Shown: positions 44,211 through 53,987 of the stretch, piece after piece
Layout of the letters: every line of letters begins with the position of its first letter
How positions within the stretch are numbered: position 1 is the stretch's first letter
Origin: Limnovirga soli
Lineage (GTDB): Bacteria > Bacteroidota > Bacteroidia > Chitinophagales > Chitinophagaceae
NCBI RefSeq assembly: GCF_013106755.1
Contig: NZ_WHPF01000011.1
Location: forward strand, 149,675-213,674
Length of the DNA: 64,000 nucleotides
Direction: 5' to 3'
Notes under the pieces: model-generated
The model's database searches: none
The model's input: only the letters and a program-made list of their open reading frames with translations
What the model was told of the DNA's origin: nothing
Translations under genes and position numbers: made by a program

Positions 44211-45653
44211 TTAGAGTGGCTTATTTTGCAGTAAACTATCTGATAATTGCAGTAAAGTTACTTCATTATCCTGTGCCGCCATTACCTGTAAGCCAAAGGG
44301 CACGCCGCTGCTATGTTTAAATAAGGGAATTGAAATGCCAGGTATGCCTACCAAATTGGCAAATACGGTATAAATATCTGCCAGAAACATTTCTATAGGA
44401 TCATTGCTTTTTTCGCCAAACTTAAATGCAGGTGAAGGAACTGTTGGGGCTATTATAACATCGTAATTGCCAAATACTTGTTTGGTAGTCTCCTGCAACA
44501 TACGCCTAACTTGCTGTGCTTTTGTAAAATAAGCATCGTAATATCCGGCACTTAGTACAAATGTGCCCAGCATAATGCGACGTTTAACTTCTTTACCAAA
44601 ACCAGCGCTGCGTGATTTTTTGTAAAAATCAGTAAGGTTGGCAAAATCATCTTTGGCCGCATAGCCATATTTAATACCATCAAACCTCGATAAATTGCTG
44701 GATGCCTCGGCGGTAGTTAAAATATAATAGGCAGGCACAATATAATCCAGTAAGTCAAAAGCTACTGGTTCTACAGTATGTCCTTCGGATTGTAATTGGG
44801 TAATAAGGGTTTTTATGGCATTGGCTATTTCGGTATCCAGACTTGGGTGCTCCAATGCCTCTTTAAAATAAGCAATCCGGTATTTTTTGGGAGAAGTATT
44901 CTGTAAGGATTCGCTAAATGCTGGAATTGGTTGATGGCTAACTGTGCTATCAAAATCATCAGCACCTGCAATTACTTCCAGTGCTAAAGCCACATCCGAT
45001 ACCTGGGTGCCAAAAATGCCAATCTGGTCAAAAGAAGAAGCATAGGCAATTAGCCCGTACCTTGAAATACGGCCATAACCGGGTTTAAGTCCAATGATAC
45101 CACAAAAATCTGCAGGTTGCCTAACAGATCCGCCGGTATCGCTACCCAAACTAATCATACATAGGCCAGCTTGTACAGCTACTGCAGAACCACCGGAGGA
45201 GCCGCCAGGAACCCTTTCATTATCCAGCGCATTAAGCACGGGCCCAAAAGCAGAGTTTTCGTTACTGCTGCCCATGGCAAATTCATCGCAGTTATTACGT
45301 CCAATTATAATGGCGCCTGCAGCCAATAATTTTTCTACTGCCGTTGCATTATATACCGAGGTAAACCCTTCCAGTATTTTAGAACCTGCCGATACGGTAT
45401 GGCCTTTATAACAAATAACGTCTTTTATAGACACAACTACGCCATGCAGTTTACCAAGTGGCTTACCGGATAGTTGTAATGCATCTAACCTGGCCGCCTG
45501 TGCCAATGCATCTTCGGTAAAAACTTCCAGAAATGCGTTCAGGTGTTTTTGAGCTTCAATCTGCTGTAAATAATAAGAAACGGCCTCAACACAGGTGGTT
45601 TGGCCGTTTAATAAAGTAGATTGATAGTCTTTGATAGAATGAAAACTAAACAA
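44211..45653 (-). CDS. gatA: Asp-tRNA(Asn)/Glu-tRNA(Gln) amidotransferase subunit A
   Basis: 480-aa amidase-signature protein of the GatCAB complex, which converts mischarged Glu-tRNA(Gln) or Asp-tRNA(Asn). The Lys/cis-Ser/Ser triad is in VVSIKDVI, GGSSGGSA and GSDTGGSVRQP. The start codon appears to be TTG: the frame has an in-frame TAA a few codons upstream and no earlier ATG, and the FSFHSIKDYQSTLLNGQTTC start is typical. gatB and gatC are not in the window. tatA precedes it by 27 bases. Confidence 0.93.
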   Translation of the reverse strand: MFSFHSIKDYQSTLLNGQTTCVEAVSYYLQQIEAQKHLNAFLEVFTEDALAQAARLDALQLSGKPLGKLHGVVVSIKDVICYKGHTVSAGSKILEGFTSVYNATAVEKLLAAGAIIIGRNNCDEFAMGSSNENSAFGPVLNALDNERVPGGSSGGSAVAVQAGLCMISLGSDTGGSVRQPADFCGIIGLKPGYGRISRYGLIAYASSFDQIGIFGTQVSDVALALEVIAGADDFDSTVSHQPIPAFSESLQNTSPKKYRIAYFKEALEHPSLDTEIANAIKTLITQLQSEGHTVEPVAFDLLDYIVPAYYILTTAEASSNLSRFDGIKYGYAAKDDFANLTDFYKKSRSAGFGKEVKRRIMLGTFVLSAGYYDAYFTKAQQVRRMLQETTKQVFGNYDVIIAPTVPSPAFKFGEKSNDPIEMFLADIYTVFANLVGIPGISIPLFKHSSGVPFGLQVMAAQDNEVTLLQLSDSLLQNKPL

Positions 45654-45680
45654 AGGCTGATCTTATTTTATGATGAAAAA

Positions 45681-45884
45681 TTACACTGATTCTTTAGTGG
45701 CTGAAACGTTGTCTTTCTCGTTTATGCCATCTTCCAATTCTTTCTTTACATTATTTTTAGCATCGTTAAATTCACGGATACCTTTACCTAAGCCTTTCAT
45801 AAATTCAGGTATTTTGCGTCCACCAAATAAAACAAGTACAACAACAGCAATCAGTAATATTTCTTGAAAACCTAAGTTACCCAT
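45681..45884 (-). CDS. tatA: Sec-independent translocase TatA/E
   Basis: 67 aa: short N-terminal helix ([18 protein letters not shown]), the conserved [20 protein letters not shown] amphipathic helix and an acidic tail. Pore-forming subunit of the twin-arginine translocon. First gene of the short run tatA-gatA-transglycosylase. tatC is not seen here. Confidence 0.94.
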   Translation of the reverse strand: MGNLGFQEILLIAVVVLVLFGGRKIPEFMKGLGKGIREFNDAKNNVKKELEDGINEKDNVSATKESV

Positions 45885-46010
45885 AATAGAGATTTTGAAG
45901 TGTGAAAAACAAAGTTATGTATTAAATAATCTCAATTTCAATAATAATTGTTAACGCTTTGCTGATAAACAAGCAATTTTTGGTGACCGGCAATTGATTA
46001 TTTTGTCATC

Positions 46011-46033
46011 TTTCTTGCGTCGCACTCTTGTAC
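46011..46033 (-). repeat. TGCGACGCA-core dispersed repeat, copy 15
   Basis: Left flank is TTTCTTGCG rather than TTTACTTGCG; GACCGGCAATTG is the partner block on the left. Confidence 0.82.
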
Positions 46034-46093
46034 GGCATAACGTCTGGCGTCAAAAAAATACTGGCAAAAACAGATATTGAAAAATAACAAAAA

Positions 46094-46124
46094 AAGCGGA
46101 ATTCCCCAAAGAGGTACTCCGCTT
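46094..46124 (-). terminator. Terminator of rplS
   Basis: Minus strand hairpin AAGCGGA...TCCGCTT followed by a T-run; 22 bases after the rplS stop. Confidence 0.75.
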
Positions 46125-46145
46125 CTGTTATTAAGCAAAAATAAC

Positions 46146-46496
46146 TTACATACGTTTTTCTTTGATCCTGGCGCTTTTACCACTGCGTTCACGCAGGTAG
46201 TAAAGTTTTGCACGACGCACTTTACCTACTTTATTCAAAAGTACTGATTCAACATTTGGAGAGAAGAATGGGAAAACCCTTTCTACACCAATGCCATCAG
46301 ATATTTTACGAACTGTAAAAGTAGCAGTAGCTCCGGTGCCCTGTATTTTTACCACATCTCCGCGAAAACCCTGGATACGTTCTTTGCCGCCTTCCACAAT
46401 TTTATAATTTACAGTAACATTATCACCTGCTTTGAACTTTGGATAATCTTTTTTGCCTGTAAGCTGCTCATGCACAAATTGAACTGCTGTACTCAT
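46146..46496 (-). CDS. rplS: 50S ribosomal protein L19
   Basis: 116 aa, complete. Family signatures FKAGDNVTVNYKIVEGGKERIQ, FRGDVV, FTVRKISDGIGVERVFP and RRAKLYYLRERSGKSARIKE. Sits at the interface of the ribosomal subunits. Monocistronic here, with its own terminator. Confidence 0.97.
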   Translation of the reverse strand: MSTAVQFVHEQLTGKKDYPKFKAGDNVTVNYKIVEGGKERIQGFRGDVVKIQGTGATATFTVRKISDGIGVERVFPFFSPNVESVLLNKVGKVRRAKLYYLRERSGKSARIKEKRM

Positions 46497-46712
46497 ATCT
46501 TAAAATTTAAGGACGGCGAAGGTAAGCGGTTTTTTGGATTTATCGCCAGTAAACCAAAGTTTTTTTTCCGGTTAGCTAAATTAACTATTGCAATGTACCG
46601 CATAATGGTTGAATTACACCCATTTGCCAGTAGTTTGGGGAGATATGCTAACCATGTTTCGCAGTTGCCGGCCGTTTGTATTGGCTGTAGAAAGTTGCCA
46701 ATAGTTACTACA

Positions 46713-46738
46713 GTACAAGAGTGCGACGCAAGGGAAGC
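46713..46738 (+). repeat. TGCGACGCA-core dispersed repeat, copy 16
   Basis: Variant right flank AAGGGAAGC; TATGCCTGGCC is the partner block 18 bases on. Lies beyond the rny terminator. Confidence 0.84.
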
Positions 46739-46810
46739 TCATTTTTTACGGGTATGCCTGGCCCCAAATCAGGCTTAATAGGATAATGATACCTGTTGTT
46801 ATTGTAAAAA

Positions 46811-46841
46811 AAAGCCGGTAACAGGTTATGTTACCGGCTTT
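46811..46841 (-). terminator. Rho-independent terminator of rny
   Basis: Perfect 12-bp stem AAAGCCGGTAAC / GTTACCGGCTTT with a 7-base loop; T-run on the minus strand. 17 bases after the rny stop. Confidence 0.85.
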
Positions 46842-46858
46842 GCATTAAGTTGTATTCG

Positions 46859-48424
46859 TTAACGGGCAATATTTACGGCCCTTTTTTCTCTTATTACTGT
46901 TACCTTAATTTGACCCGGATAGGTCATTTCGGTTTGTATTTTTTGTGCTATTTCAAAGCTAAGTTTATCACTATCGGCATCGCCTACTTTATCGGCTTCT
47001 ACTATAACTCTTAACTCCCTGCCGGCCTGAATGGCGTAAGCTTTTTCTACACCTGGGTAAGATACGGCCAGAGTTTCCAGATTTTTAATGCGCTGTATGT
47101 ATTGCTGCATTATTTCTCTTCTGGCGCCTGGGCGGGCACCGCTGATAGCATCGCAAGCCTGCACAATTGGGGAAATAACATATTGCATTTCCATTTCATC
47201 GTGGTGGGCGCCAATGGCATTTACTACTGCTGGATTTTCTCCATATTTTTCGGCCAGCTTGGCTCCAAGTAAAGCGTGACTTAATTCTGTTTCTTCATCA
47301 GGAACCTTGCCTATATCGTGTAAAAGACCAGCACGTTTGGCAAGTTTTGGATTCATGCCTAATTCGGCTGCCATTATACCACAAAGATTGGCAACCTCTC
47401 TGCTATGCATTAACAGGTTTTGGCCATATGAAGAGCGGAAACGCATTTTACCAACTATACGCACCAATTCTTTATGTAAACCATGAATACCCATTTCAAT
47501 TACTGTACGCTCCCCAATTTCCATTACCTGCTCTTCCAGCTGTTTGCGGGTTTTTTCTACTACTTCTTCTATTCTGGCTGGGTGTATACGGCCATCTGCC
47601 ACCAAACGCTGTAAACTTAAACGGGCTATTTCCCTTCTTAATGGGTCGAAAGAGGAAAGAACGATTGCCTCAGGAGTATCATCTACAATCAAATCTACAC
47701 CAGTTGCAGCTTCAATGGCACGAATATTACGGCCCTCACGACCAATGATCTGTCCTTTTATTTCATCGCTTTCAAGGTTAAATACCGTAACGGTATTTTC
47801 TATTGTTTGCTCTGCGGCTGTGCGCTGTATAGATTGAATAATGATTTTTCGAGCTTCTTTATTTGCTTTTTGCCTGGCATCTTCAATAATTTCCTGTTGA
47901 AGCGATAATGCCTGGGTATGGGCTTCCTGTTTCAAACTTTCAATTAATTGTGCTTTTGCTTCTTCGGCAGTAAGGGCGGCAATTTTTTCTAAACGGCGAA
48001 TATGTTCTTCCTGATGCTTTTCCAGCTCAGTACGTTTACTGTTTACTACTTCTATTTGCCTGTTAAGGTTTTCTCTGATTACTTCAGTTTCTTTAATCTG
48101 TTTATCAAGTGAAGCTTCTTTTTGGTTAATGGTAATTTCTTTTTGCTTAACCTTATTTTCTATATCACTTATTTTGCGGTTACGGTCCAATACTTCTCTG
48201 TCGTGGTCAGATTTAAGTTGAACTGCTTTTTCTTTTGCCTCCAGAATTTTTTCCTTCTTTATCGTTTCGGCCTTGCTTTCGGCTTCGCTAAGGATTTTTT
48301 GAGATTGCATTTCTGCTTCTTCTATCTGCTTTCTGGTATTTTTGGCGAAAATTAATTTGCCGCCAAAAATTCCTGCGACAAGTGATATTAAACCAACTAT
48401 AATTAAAACAACATTTGGATCCAT
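46859..48424 (-). CDS. rny: Ribonuclease Y
   Basis: 521-aa membrane-anchored endoribonuclease that initiates mRNA decay. An N-terminal helix ([20 protein letters not shown]) is followed by a long Glu/Lys-rich coiled coil (about 30-200), a KH domain ([19 protein letters not shown]) and an HD domain with the HD metal pair in LLHDIGK. Length and order are standard. The 6S-like RNA and zapA lie directly upstream on the same strand. Confidence 0.96.
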   Translation of the reverse strand: MDPNVVLIIVGLISLVAGIFGGKLIFAKNTRKQIEEAEMQSQKILSEAESKAETIKKEKILEAKEKAVQLKSDHDREVLDRNRKISDIENKVKQKEITINQKEASLDKQIKETEVIRENLNRQIEVVNSKRTELEKHQEEHIRRLEKIAALTAEEAKAQLIESLKQEAHTQALSLQQEIIEDARQKANKEARKIIIQSIQRTAAEQTIENTVTVFNLESDEIKGQIIGREGRNIRAIEAATGVDLIVDDTPEAIVLSSFDPLRREIARLSLQRLVADGRIHPARIEEVVEKTRKQLEEQVMEIGERTVIEMGIHGLHKELVRIVGKMRFRSSYGQNLLMHSREVANLCGIMAAELGMNPKLAKRAGLLHDIGKVPDEETELSHALLGAKLAEKYGENPAVVNAIGAHHDEMEMQYVISPIVQACDAISGARPGARREIMQQYIQRIKNLETLAVSYPGVEKAYAIQAGRELRVIVEADKVGDADSDKLSFEIAQKIQTEMTYPGQIKVTVIREKRAVNIAR

Positions 48425-48687
48425 GCTTTTTGGGGAGTTTTTTAATAAATCTTAAAAATCATTGCTTTGTTTGTTGCTCTGGTTTCATTTGTGAGGTGAA
48501 TAACAGAGTGGTAATTTGCGAAGATAATTAAAGCATTAGAATTATTGAGTACAGAATTGGCGAAGAGAAATAGAGAAAAAAAACTAATTGTAATGAATAA
48601 AGGCTTAAAAGGCAAGTGGTTAGGCTTTAAACAGAAATATCATAATTATTTATTAAAATATTTCGTTATTTTGTATGTCCGTTTTTA

Positions 48688-48784
48688 GTACCACCCTCTG
48701 AAATCTCTTTGTAGATTTTGAAGATAGACCCCGTTTACGGGGTTTATTTTTTTCATCAGGTTGCCAGATATCTCAGAGGCGTAC
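48688..48784 (-). ncRNA. ssrS: 6S-like RNA (6S-Flavo type)
   Basis: About 97 nt between zapA and rny, the usual Bacteroidota location of 6S RNA. On the minus strand the ends pair (GTAC..CCTCTGA with TCAGAGG..GTAC), leaving a large central bubble and an apical hairpin ACCCCGTAAACGGGGT. 6S RNA mimics an open promoter and sequesters sigma-loaded RNA polymerase. A good promoter ends at its 5' edge on the minus strand, supporting that orientation; the apical hairpin plus T-run on the plus strand could otherwise suggest a plus-strand terminator. Confidence 0.72.
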
Positions 48785-48813
48785 AAATTCATACTAAAAA
48801 CTACTCGTTACAA
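48784..48813 (-). promoter_or_regulatory. Promoter of 6S-like RNA
   Basis: Minus strand TTG, 19 bases, TGAATTTG (one mismatch to TAnnTTTG), placing the start near the 5' strand of the closing stem. The TTG overlaps the last zapA codons. Confidence 0.5.
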
Positions 48814-49100
48814 TCTTCCAGGGCTTTATCCAACATTTGCTCTAATGAGCGCAGCTTTTCGCTGGTTTGCTGTATGGCATGATGATCGGTGGCGTGTTTA
48901 CTTTGATCTGTTGCCATCCATATTAATACCATGGCAACAAAGTCCTGCATATCCTTCCCGGCAAAATTGGTTTTAAACTCAATAATCTTGTCGTTAATAA
49001 TTTTTACCATTTTTCTTAAAATCTCCTCGTCTTCGGGTTCAATTCTAAGTCTGTAGGTGCGGTCTCCAATAATTACATTAACAGGTATTAAATCAGCCAT
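48801..49100 (-). CDS. zapA: Cell division protein ZapA
   Basis: 99 aa. Beta-hairpin start (IPVNVIIGDRTYRLRIEPEDEEILRKM), then a long coiled-coil helix. ZapA bundles FtsZ filaments at midcell. Four bases separate it from the upstream coiled-coil gene; pheT, that gene and zapA form one likely transcript. Confidence 0.93.
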   Translation of the reverse strand: MADLIPVNVIIGDRTYRLRIEPEDEEILRKMVKIINDKIIEFKTNFAGKDMQDFVAMVLIWMATDQSKHATDHHAIQQTSEKLRSLEQMLDKALEDCNE

Positions 49101-49103
49101 TGG

Positions 49104-49391
49104 TTATGCATTTAGAAGGGCTATACATTTTTCAATATCACTTAAATACAGGTTAATTCGTTTTTCCAGCAGCTTTTTTTCATCTTCTATAAGGGCATTG
49201 CCACTAAGCCTAAGTACATCAATTTGCTGATGTAGCTGCTGTAACTGCGTTTCTTTTTCGTTCAATGTACCACGCAGCAAAGAAGACTCTTTTTTAAGAG
49301 TGGCATTTTGTTTTTGCAGTAATTGGTTTTGTTTAACCAGTTGAACCAATTTTTGCTGCAGTCTATGTAAGACCAAATCAATGTCTTCCAT
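49104..49391 (-). CDS. Small coiled-coil protein (ZapB-like)
   Basis: 95 aa and almost entirely a heptad-type helix (LQQKLVQLVKQNQLLQKQNATLKKESSLL..). Its place next to zapA suggests a ZapB-like division partner, but length and position are the only support. Twelve bases after pheT. Confidence 0.75.
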   Translation of the reverse strand: MEDIDLVLHRLQQKLVQLVKQNQLLQKQNATLKKESSLLRGTLNEKETQLQQLHQQIDVLRLSGNALIEDEKKLLEKRINLYLSDIEKCIALLNA

Positions 49392-49402
49392 GCAAAACCG
49401 GT

Positions 49403-51829
49403 TTATTTTCTTATTTCAAGTCCGAGATCATTTTCAAAGCAGGCCATAATTTTCTGCATCATTTTATCAACATCCTTATCTACCAAAGTTTTTTCTTCAT
49501 CCAGAAAACTAAAATTAATCCCTAAAGACTTTTTGCCTGCACCTAATTTATCGCTTTGAAAAATATCAAATAGTCGTATTAGTTTAAGGCTTCTAAGATT
49601 TAGCTTGTTTACGGCTTTTTCTATATCGCCAAAAGCAATACTATTATCAGCAATTACAGCTAAATCTCTTTGAACCGAAGGGAATTTAGCGATTTCACTA
49701 TATACAATTTTCTGTTTTTGTACTAATTGCAAAATGTTGGCATACAACAAATCGATATAATATACAGGTTGTTTAATGTCAAAATGTTGCAGGTGTTTGG
49801 CCGCTGCAATACCCAAAACGCCAATCTGGGTGTTTTTCTGTTTTATCGCAAAATGTGTACCTGCAGCATCAGTAACAGGGGCATCTATTTCGGTTTTATC
49901 TATGCCGCAAAGTTGTAGTAATGAAGTTAATATCCCTTTTAGTACATAAAAATCTGCAGCTCTTTCTTTTTCTCGCCAATTGTCAGGATGATTATTACCG
50001 GTAACATATAATGTAAAATGTTCTTCTTCCTTATAAATACCAGCTTCTCCTGATGAATAGGTTCTGCCAAATTCAAAAAACCTAAGATTTTCATTACGCC
50101 TGTTAATATTATAGGCAATGCTTTCCAGAGCGGTTTCCAGCATAGAAGGGCGTAATACATCCAAATCGGCACTAAGATTATTGATCATTTTCACGGTGCC
50201 CTTCAACGTTTCTTCGCTATAATAACTGCTGCTGGTAATTGAATTGGTAAGAATTTCATTAAATCCAATGCCAGCCAGATAATTAGACATTTTTTCGCGC
50301 AGGTTCTCTTTTAAGAAAAGTGCATCATTGGCTGGTGAAATATTAATACTGGCCGGTATTTCAATATTATCCAATCCATCTATTCGAATAATTTCTTCTA
50401 CCACATCGGCCGGCAAAGTGATATCCGGTTTACTATAAGGGGCTGCCACCCAAATTTCGTCAATCCCATCTTTTACTAATTCAAAACCTAAACTCTCCAG
50501 CAATTTGGTAATGGTATCCTGATGATAGTTTTTGCCGCTTAGTTTTTTAAGGTAATGGTATTTAAGCGCCACCTGTACTTTGTCTTTAGGTTTTGGATAT
50601 ACATCTACAATTTCGCTTGCAATTTCACCGCCGCCTAATTCTTTTATTAGTAATGCAGCTCTCTTTAACACATTAACGGTGTTGGATATATCTACACCTT
50701 TTTCAAATCTTGTAGCAGCGTCGGTACGTAATCCATGTGAAACAGAGGTTTTTCTGATACTTACAGGATTAAACCATGCACTTTCCAGGAAAATATTGGT
50801 GGTTGTATCTTTAACTCCGCTTTGTATACCTCCAAATACCCCGGCAATACACATGCCTGCTTCGGAATTGCAGATCATTAAATCAGTTGCCTTTAAACTT
50901 CTTTCTTTGCCATCAAGTGTAGTAAATAGGGTTCCCTCTGGCGTATTTTTTACAATGATGGTATTATCCTTTATTTGATCCGCATCAAAAGCATGCAAAG
51001 GCTGGCCGGTTTCGTGTAATACATAATTGGTGATATCCACGATATTGTTAATAGGCCTTACACCTATTGCCTTTAGCCTGTTTTGTAACCACTCAGGAGA
51101 TTCTTTTATGGTTACACCCTTTAAAGAAACACCGGAGTATCGCTGACAAGCATCTGGATTTTCAATCAATACTTTGATGGGTAAGCTGGTATTATCTGGC
51201 TTAAAGCCATTTGCATAGGGAGTTTTGGCTTTAGTAGTTTTTTTATTGTGATGAGACAAATAGGCACAAACATCTTTTGCAACCCCTAGATGGCTCATTG
51301 CATCCATGCGGTTAGGGGTTAAACCAATTTCAAAAATATAGTCGTGGTAGGGTGAGAAATAAGATGCTGCAGGTTTACCAGCTTCCTGATCGGCGGGAAG
51401 AACTATTATACCTGCATGACTTTCACCAATGCCTATTTCATCTTCTGCGCAAATCATACCATAGCTTTCAACGCCACGTATTTTGGCCACTTTCATGGTA
51501 ATTGAATCACCTTTTACAGGATAAATGGTAGTACCTACGGTGGCTACTATTACTTTTTGACCTGCGGCTACATTGGCTGCCCCACAAACTATTTGTAAAG
51601 GCTCGCCAGTACCGGTATTTACTTTGGTTACTTTTAATTTATCGGCATTAGGATGTGGTTCACATGCCAATACTTCTCCAATTACCAAACCTTGTAACCC
51701 TCCTTTTATATTTTCATATTCTTCCAGACTTTCAACTTCCAGACCTATGGACGTAAGAATTTTAGAAAGCTTTTCAGGTTCAATTTTCTCGGGCAGATAT
51801 TCACTAAGCCAATTATAAGAGATAGTCAT
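49403..51829 (-). CDS. pheT: Phenylalanine-tRNA ligase beta subunit
   Basis: 808 aa with the full domain set: N-terminal tRNA-binding OB domain (about 39-150), B3/B4 editing region, B5 domain, a catalytic-like core, and the C-terminal anticodon-binding FDX-ACB domain (FPSVQRDLAVIADNSIAFGDIEKAV). Partners PheS, not in this window. First gene of the pheT - coiled coil - zapA group; an exact -7 element lies 26 bases upstream. Confidence 0.96.
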   Translation of the reverse strand: MTISYNWLSEYLPEKIEPEKLSKILTSIGLEVESLEEYENIKGGLQGLVIGEVLACEPHPNADKLKVTKVNTGTGEPLQIVCGAANVAAGQKVIVATVGTTIYPVKGDSITMKVAKIRGVESYGMICAEDEIGIGESHAGIIVLPADQEAGKPAASYFSPYHDYIFEIGLTPNRMDAMSHLGVAKDVCAYLSHHNKKTTKAKTPYANGFKPDNTSLPIKVLIENPDACQRYSGVSLKGVTIKESPEWLQNRLKAIGVRPINNIVDITNYVLHETGQPLHAFDADQIKDNTIIVKNTPEGTLFTTLDGKERSLKATDLMICNSEAGMCIAGVFGGIQSGVKDTTTNIFLESAWFNPVSIRKTSVSHGLRTDAATRFEKGVDISNTVNVLKRAALLIKELGGGEIASEIVDVYPKPKDKVQVALKYHYLKKLSGKNYHQDTITKLLESLGFELVKDGIDEIWVAAPYSKPDITLPADVVEEIIRIDGLDNIEIPASINISPANDALFLKENLREKMSNYLAGIGFNEILTNSITSSSYYSEETLKGTVKMINNLSADLDVLRPSMLETALESIAYNINRRNENLRFFEFGRTYSSGEAGIYKEEEHFTLYVTGNNHPDNWREKERAADFYVLKGILTSLLQLCGIDKTEIDAPVTDAAGTHFAIKQKNTQIGVLGIAAAKHLQHFDIKQPVYYIDLLYANILQLVQKQKIVYSEIAKFPSVQRDLAVIADNSIAFGDIEKAVNKLNLRSLKLIRLFDIFQSDKLGAGKKSLGINFSFLDEEKTLVDKDVDKMMQKIMACFENDLGLEIRK

Positions 51830-51854
51830 GTAACGAACTGTTTAAAATAGTGTG

Positions 51855-51862
51855 CAAATATA
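51855..51862 (-). promoter_or_regulatory. Bacteroidota -7 element upstream of pheT
   Basis: Minus strand TATATTTG, exact match to TAnnTTTG, 26 bases before the start codon. Confidence 0.5.
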
Positions 51863-52314
51863 AAACTTGGTGCCGAGCATTGAAAGGTTAAATGTACAGC
51901 ACTAATATATTATTGATCTTCTACCGGTTTGTTTGTCATTGCCGGGCATTAGGTGAACGGTGCAGTGAGTGACACAACCGGTGCCCAATAGTAATGATGG
52001 AGCGGGTATTAAAACCCTCTTTTAGATAGTTAAAAAGCAGGTAAATATGCATTTTGTAGCTAAAAATCTTTGTGCACAAATAATGTGGATTACCCTGTTG
52101 AATAAGCGGAAAACTTTTCTGTATTGTGCAAAAACAATATTTAACAGGGTATAAGCCCCATTTTTTTGTTAATTTAAATGTGGGTTAGCCACGCATAAAT
52201 TTTAATAAAACAATTTCGTAGCGGGCACGCAAAAGCCATTTATATTCGCTGCCCCTTATATTGATAAGCAACATTTTTTTGATACACTTTAGCAAATAGC
52301 TGCTTTTGTATTTA

Positions 52315-52346
52315 TTGATAGAAGGCCACGCAACAAAATAATTTTC
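52315..52346 (+). promoter_or_regulatory. Probable dnaB promoter
   Basis: TTG, 21 bases, TAATTTTC (7 of 8 to TAnnTTTG). 26 bases before the dnaB ATG. Confidence 0.35.
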
Positions 52347-52371
52347 GGGAACGATTTGAAGATTTTTACTC

Positions 52372-53955
52372 ATGGAATTAACCAACGTAAATAAGGATAG
52401 AAAGAACAGGAGAAAGCCTGCCATAGACCTAAGCAGTATGGTATATGGTAAAGTGCCTCCACAGGCTAAAGACCTGGAAGAGGCGGTTTTGGGGGCAATT
52501 ATGCTGGAAAAAAGTGCTTTTGATACCGTTGTTGAAATTTTAAAACCCGAATGTTTTTATGTAGATGCCCATCAACGTATTTACAGGGCTTTTCAAAGTT
52601 TGGCCCAAAAAAGCTTGCCTATAGATATTTTAACGGTTGTTGAGGAACTAAAAATAAAAGAAGAACTGGAAATGGTAGGCGGCCCCTACTATGTTACCAA
52701 GCTTACCAATGCAGTCGTATCAACCGCCAATATTGAGGCGCACTCACGAATTGTTTTGCAAAAATTTGTTCAAAGAGAACTGATACGTATTAGTGGCGAA
52801 ATTATTAGTGAAGCCTACGAAGAAAGTACCGATGTATTTGATCTGATGGATGATGCGGAAGACAAAATTTTTCAAATAACCAATAATTTTCTTAAGACCG
52901 ATTATAAGGAAATGAGCAGTGCGCTGGCACAAGCCATTAACCGTATTGATGAACTGCGCACCAAAACCGATGAGATATCCGGTGTGCCCAGTGGGTTTGC
53001 CAGCTTAGACCGGGTTACCTATGGTTGGCAACCAACCGATTTGGTTATATTGGCGGCAAGGCCGGCCGTTGGTAAAACAGCATTTGCCTTAAACCTGGCA
53101 CGCAATGCCGCCCTTAACCCCACCAAACCTACAGCAGTTGGCTTCTTTTCCTTAGAAATGAGTGCGGCACAGCTGGTACAACGTATTCTATCGGCAGAGA
53201 GTGAGATTATGATGGAGAAAATTTCCAGAGGTAAACTGGAAGAATATGAATACCAGCAATTAAATACCAAGGGTATTAAGCGACTGGAAAAAGCCCCCAT
53301 TTATATTGATGATACTGCGGCCCTGAATATTTTTGAATTTAGGGCTAAAGCCCGGCGTTTGGTAAACAAACATAAGGTTGGTTTAATATTGATAGATTAC
53401 CTGCAGCTGATGAGTGGCAGTGCCGATAATAAAGGTAACCGCGAACAGGAGATTAGTACTATTTCACGTAACCTGAAAGCGCTTGCCAAAGAACTTAATG
53501 TACCCATTATAGCATTAAGCCAGTTAAGCCGTGCGGTAGAAACGCGTAAAGAAAGTAAAATGCCGCAGTTAAGCGATTTGCGTGAATCGGGTGCCATTGA
53601 ACAGGATGCGGATATGGTAATGTTTATTTACCGCCCCGAATATTACGAGGTAATGAATAACGAAGATGGAGAAAGTACCAAGGGCGAAACCCATATTCGT
53701 ATTGCAAAACACCGTAATGGTTCCCTTGAAACGATTAAGTTGCGTGCCCTTTTACATATTCAAAAATTTGAAGAGTGGGAAAGCGATGGTGGTGGTTATC
53801 CTCCAAAAGGCTTTGGTAATTTTAAACCTGTTGGCCCTTCAGCCCCGCCTGCCGGTGGTGGTAACGATGATGGCGGCCGCTTATATATTCAAAAAGGCAG
53901 TAAAATGAACACAGGTTCCTTTGATGAAGGTTTTGATGAAGATGCGCCTTTCTAA
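52372..53955 (+). CDS. dnaB: Replicative DNA helicase DnaB
   Basis: 527 aa. N-terminal DnaB domain (PPQAKDLEEAVLGAIMLEKSAF), linker, then the RecA-like helicase: Walker A AARPAVGKTAF, Walker B GLILIDYLQLM, and the ring motif REIS..LKALAKELNVPI with SDLRESGAIEQDADMV. Hexameric helicase at the replication fork. The C-terminal extension is Gly/Pro/Asp-rich. No intein. Confidence 0.96.
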   Translation: MELTNVNKDRKNRRKPAIDLSSMVYGKVPPQAKDLEEAVLGAIMLEKSAFDTVVEILKPECFYVDAHQRIYRAFQSLAQKSLPIDILTVVEELKIKEELEMVGGPYYVTKLTNAVVSTANIEAHSRIVLQKFVQRELIRISGEIISEAYEESTDVFDLMDDAEDKIFQITNNFLKTDYKEMSSALAQAINRIDELRTKTDEISGVPSGFASLDRVTYGWQPTDLVILAARPAVGKTAFALNLARNAALNPTKPTAVGFFSLEMSAAQLVQRILSAESEIMMEKISRGKLEEYEYQQLNTKGIKRLEKAPIYIDDTAALNIFEFRAKARRLVNKHKVGLILIDYLQLMSGSADNKGNREQEISTISRNLKALAKELNVPIIALSQLSRAVETRKESKMPQLSDLRESGAIEQDADMVMFIYRPEYYEVMNNEDGESTKGETHIRIAKHRNGSLETIKLRALLHIQKFEEWESDGGGYPPKGFGNFKPVGPSAPPAGGGNDDGGRLYIQKGSKMNTGSFDEGFDEDAPF

Positions 53956-53987
53956 ATAATTAATCTTTAATAGTTCGATTTTTATGG

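Larger units (their letters stand above)
46497..46858. other. Non-coding gap between rplS and rny
   Basis: Holds one core repeat and the rny terminator. Nothing else recognised in the remainder. Confidence 0.6.
51830..52371. other. Divergent non-coding region between pheT and dnaB
   Basis: 542 bases between two 5' ends. Contains the pheT promoter, a block GAACGGTGCAGTGAGTGACA (51955-51974) also found in the third permease intergenic unit, and a probable dnaB promoter. A 79-aa minus-strand frame at 52185-52424 overlaps the dnaB start and is rejected. Confidence 0.6.

Noticed and set aside
48720..48755. Plus-strand terminator at the ACCCCGT/ACGGGGT hairpin
   Set aside because: No plus-strand gene ends nearby; the hairpin fits better as the apical part of the 6S-like RNA on the minus strand.
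52185..52424. 79-codon minus-strand frame overlapping the dnaB start
   Set aside because: No recognisable domain, overlaps a certain gene start and promoter, and has no conserved neighbour.
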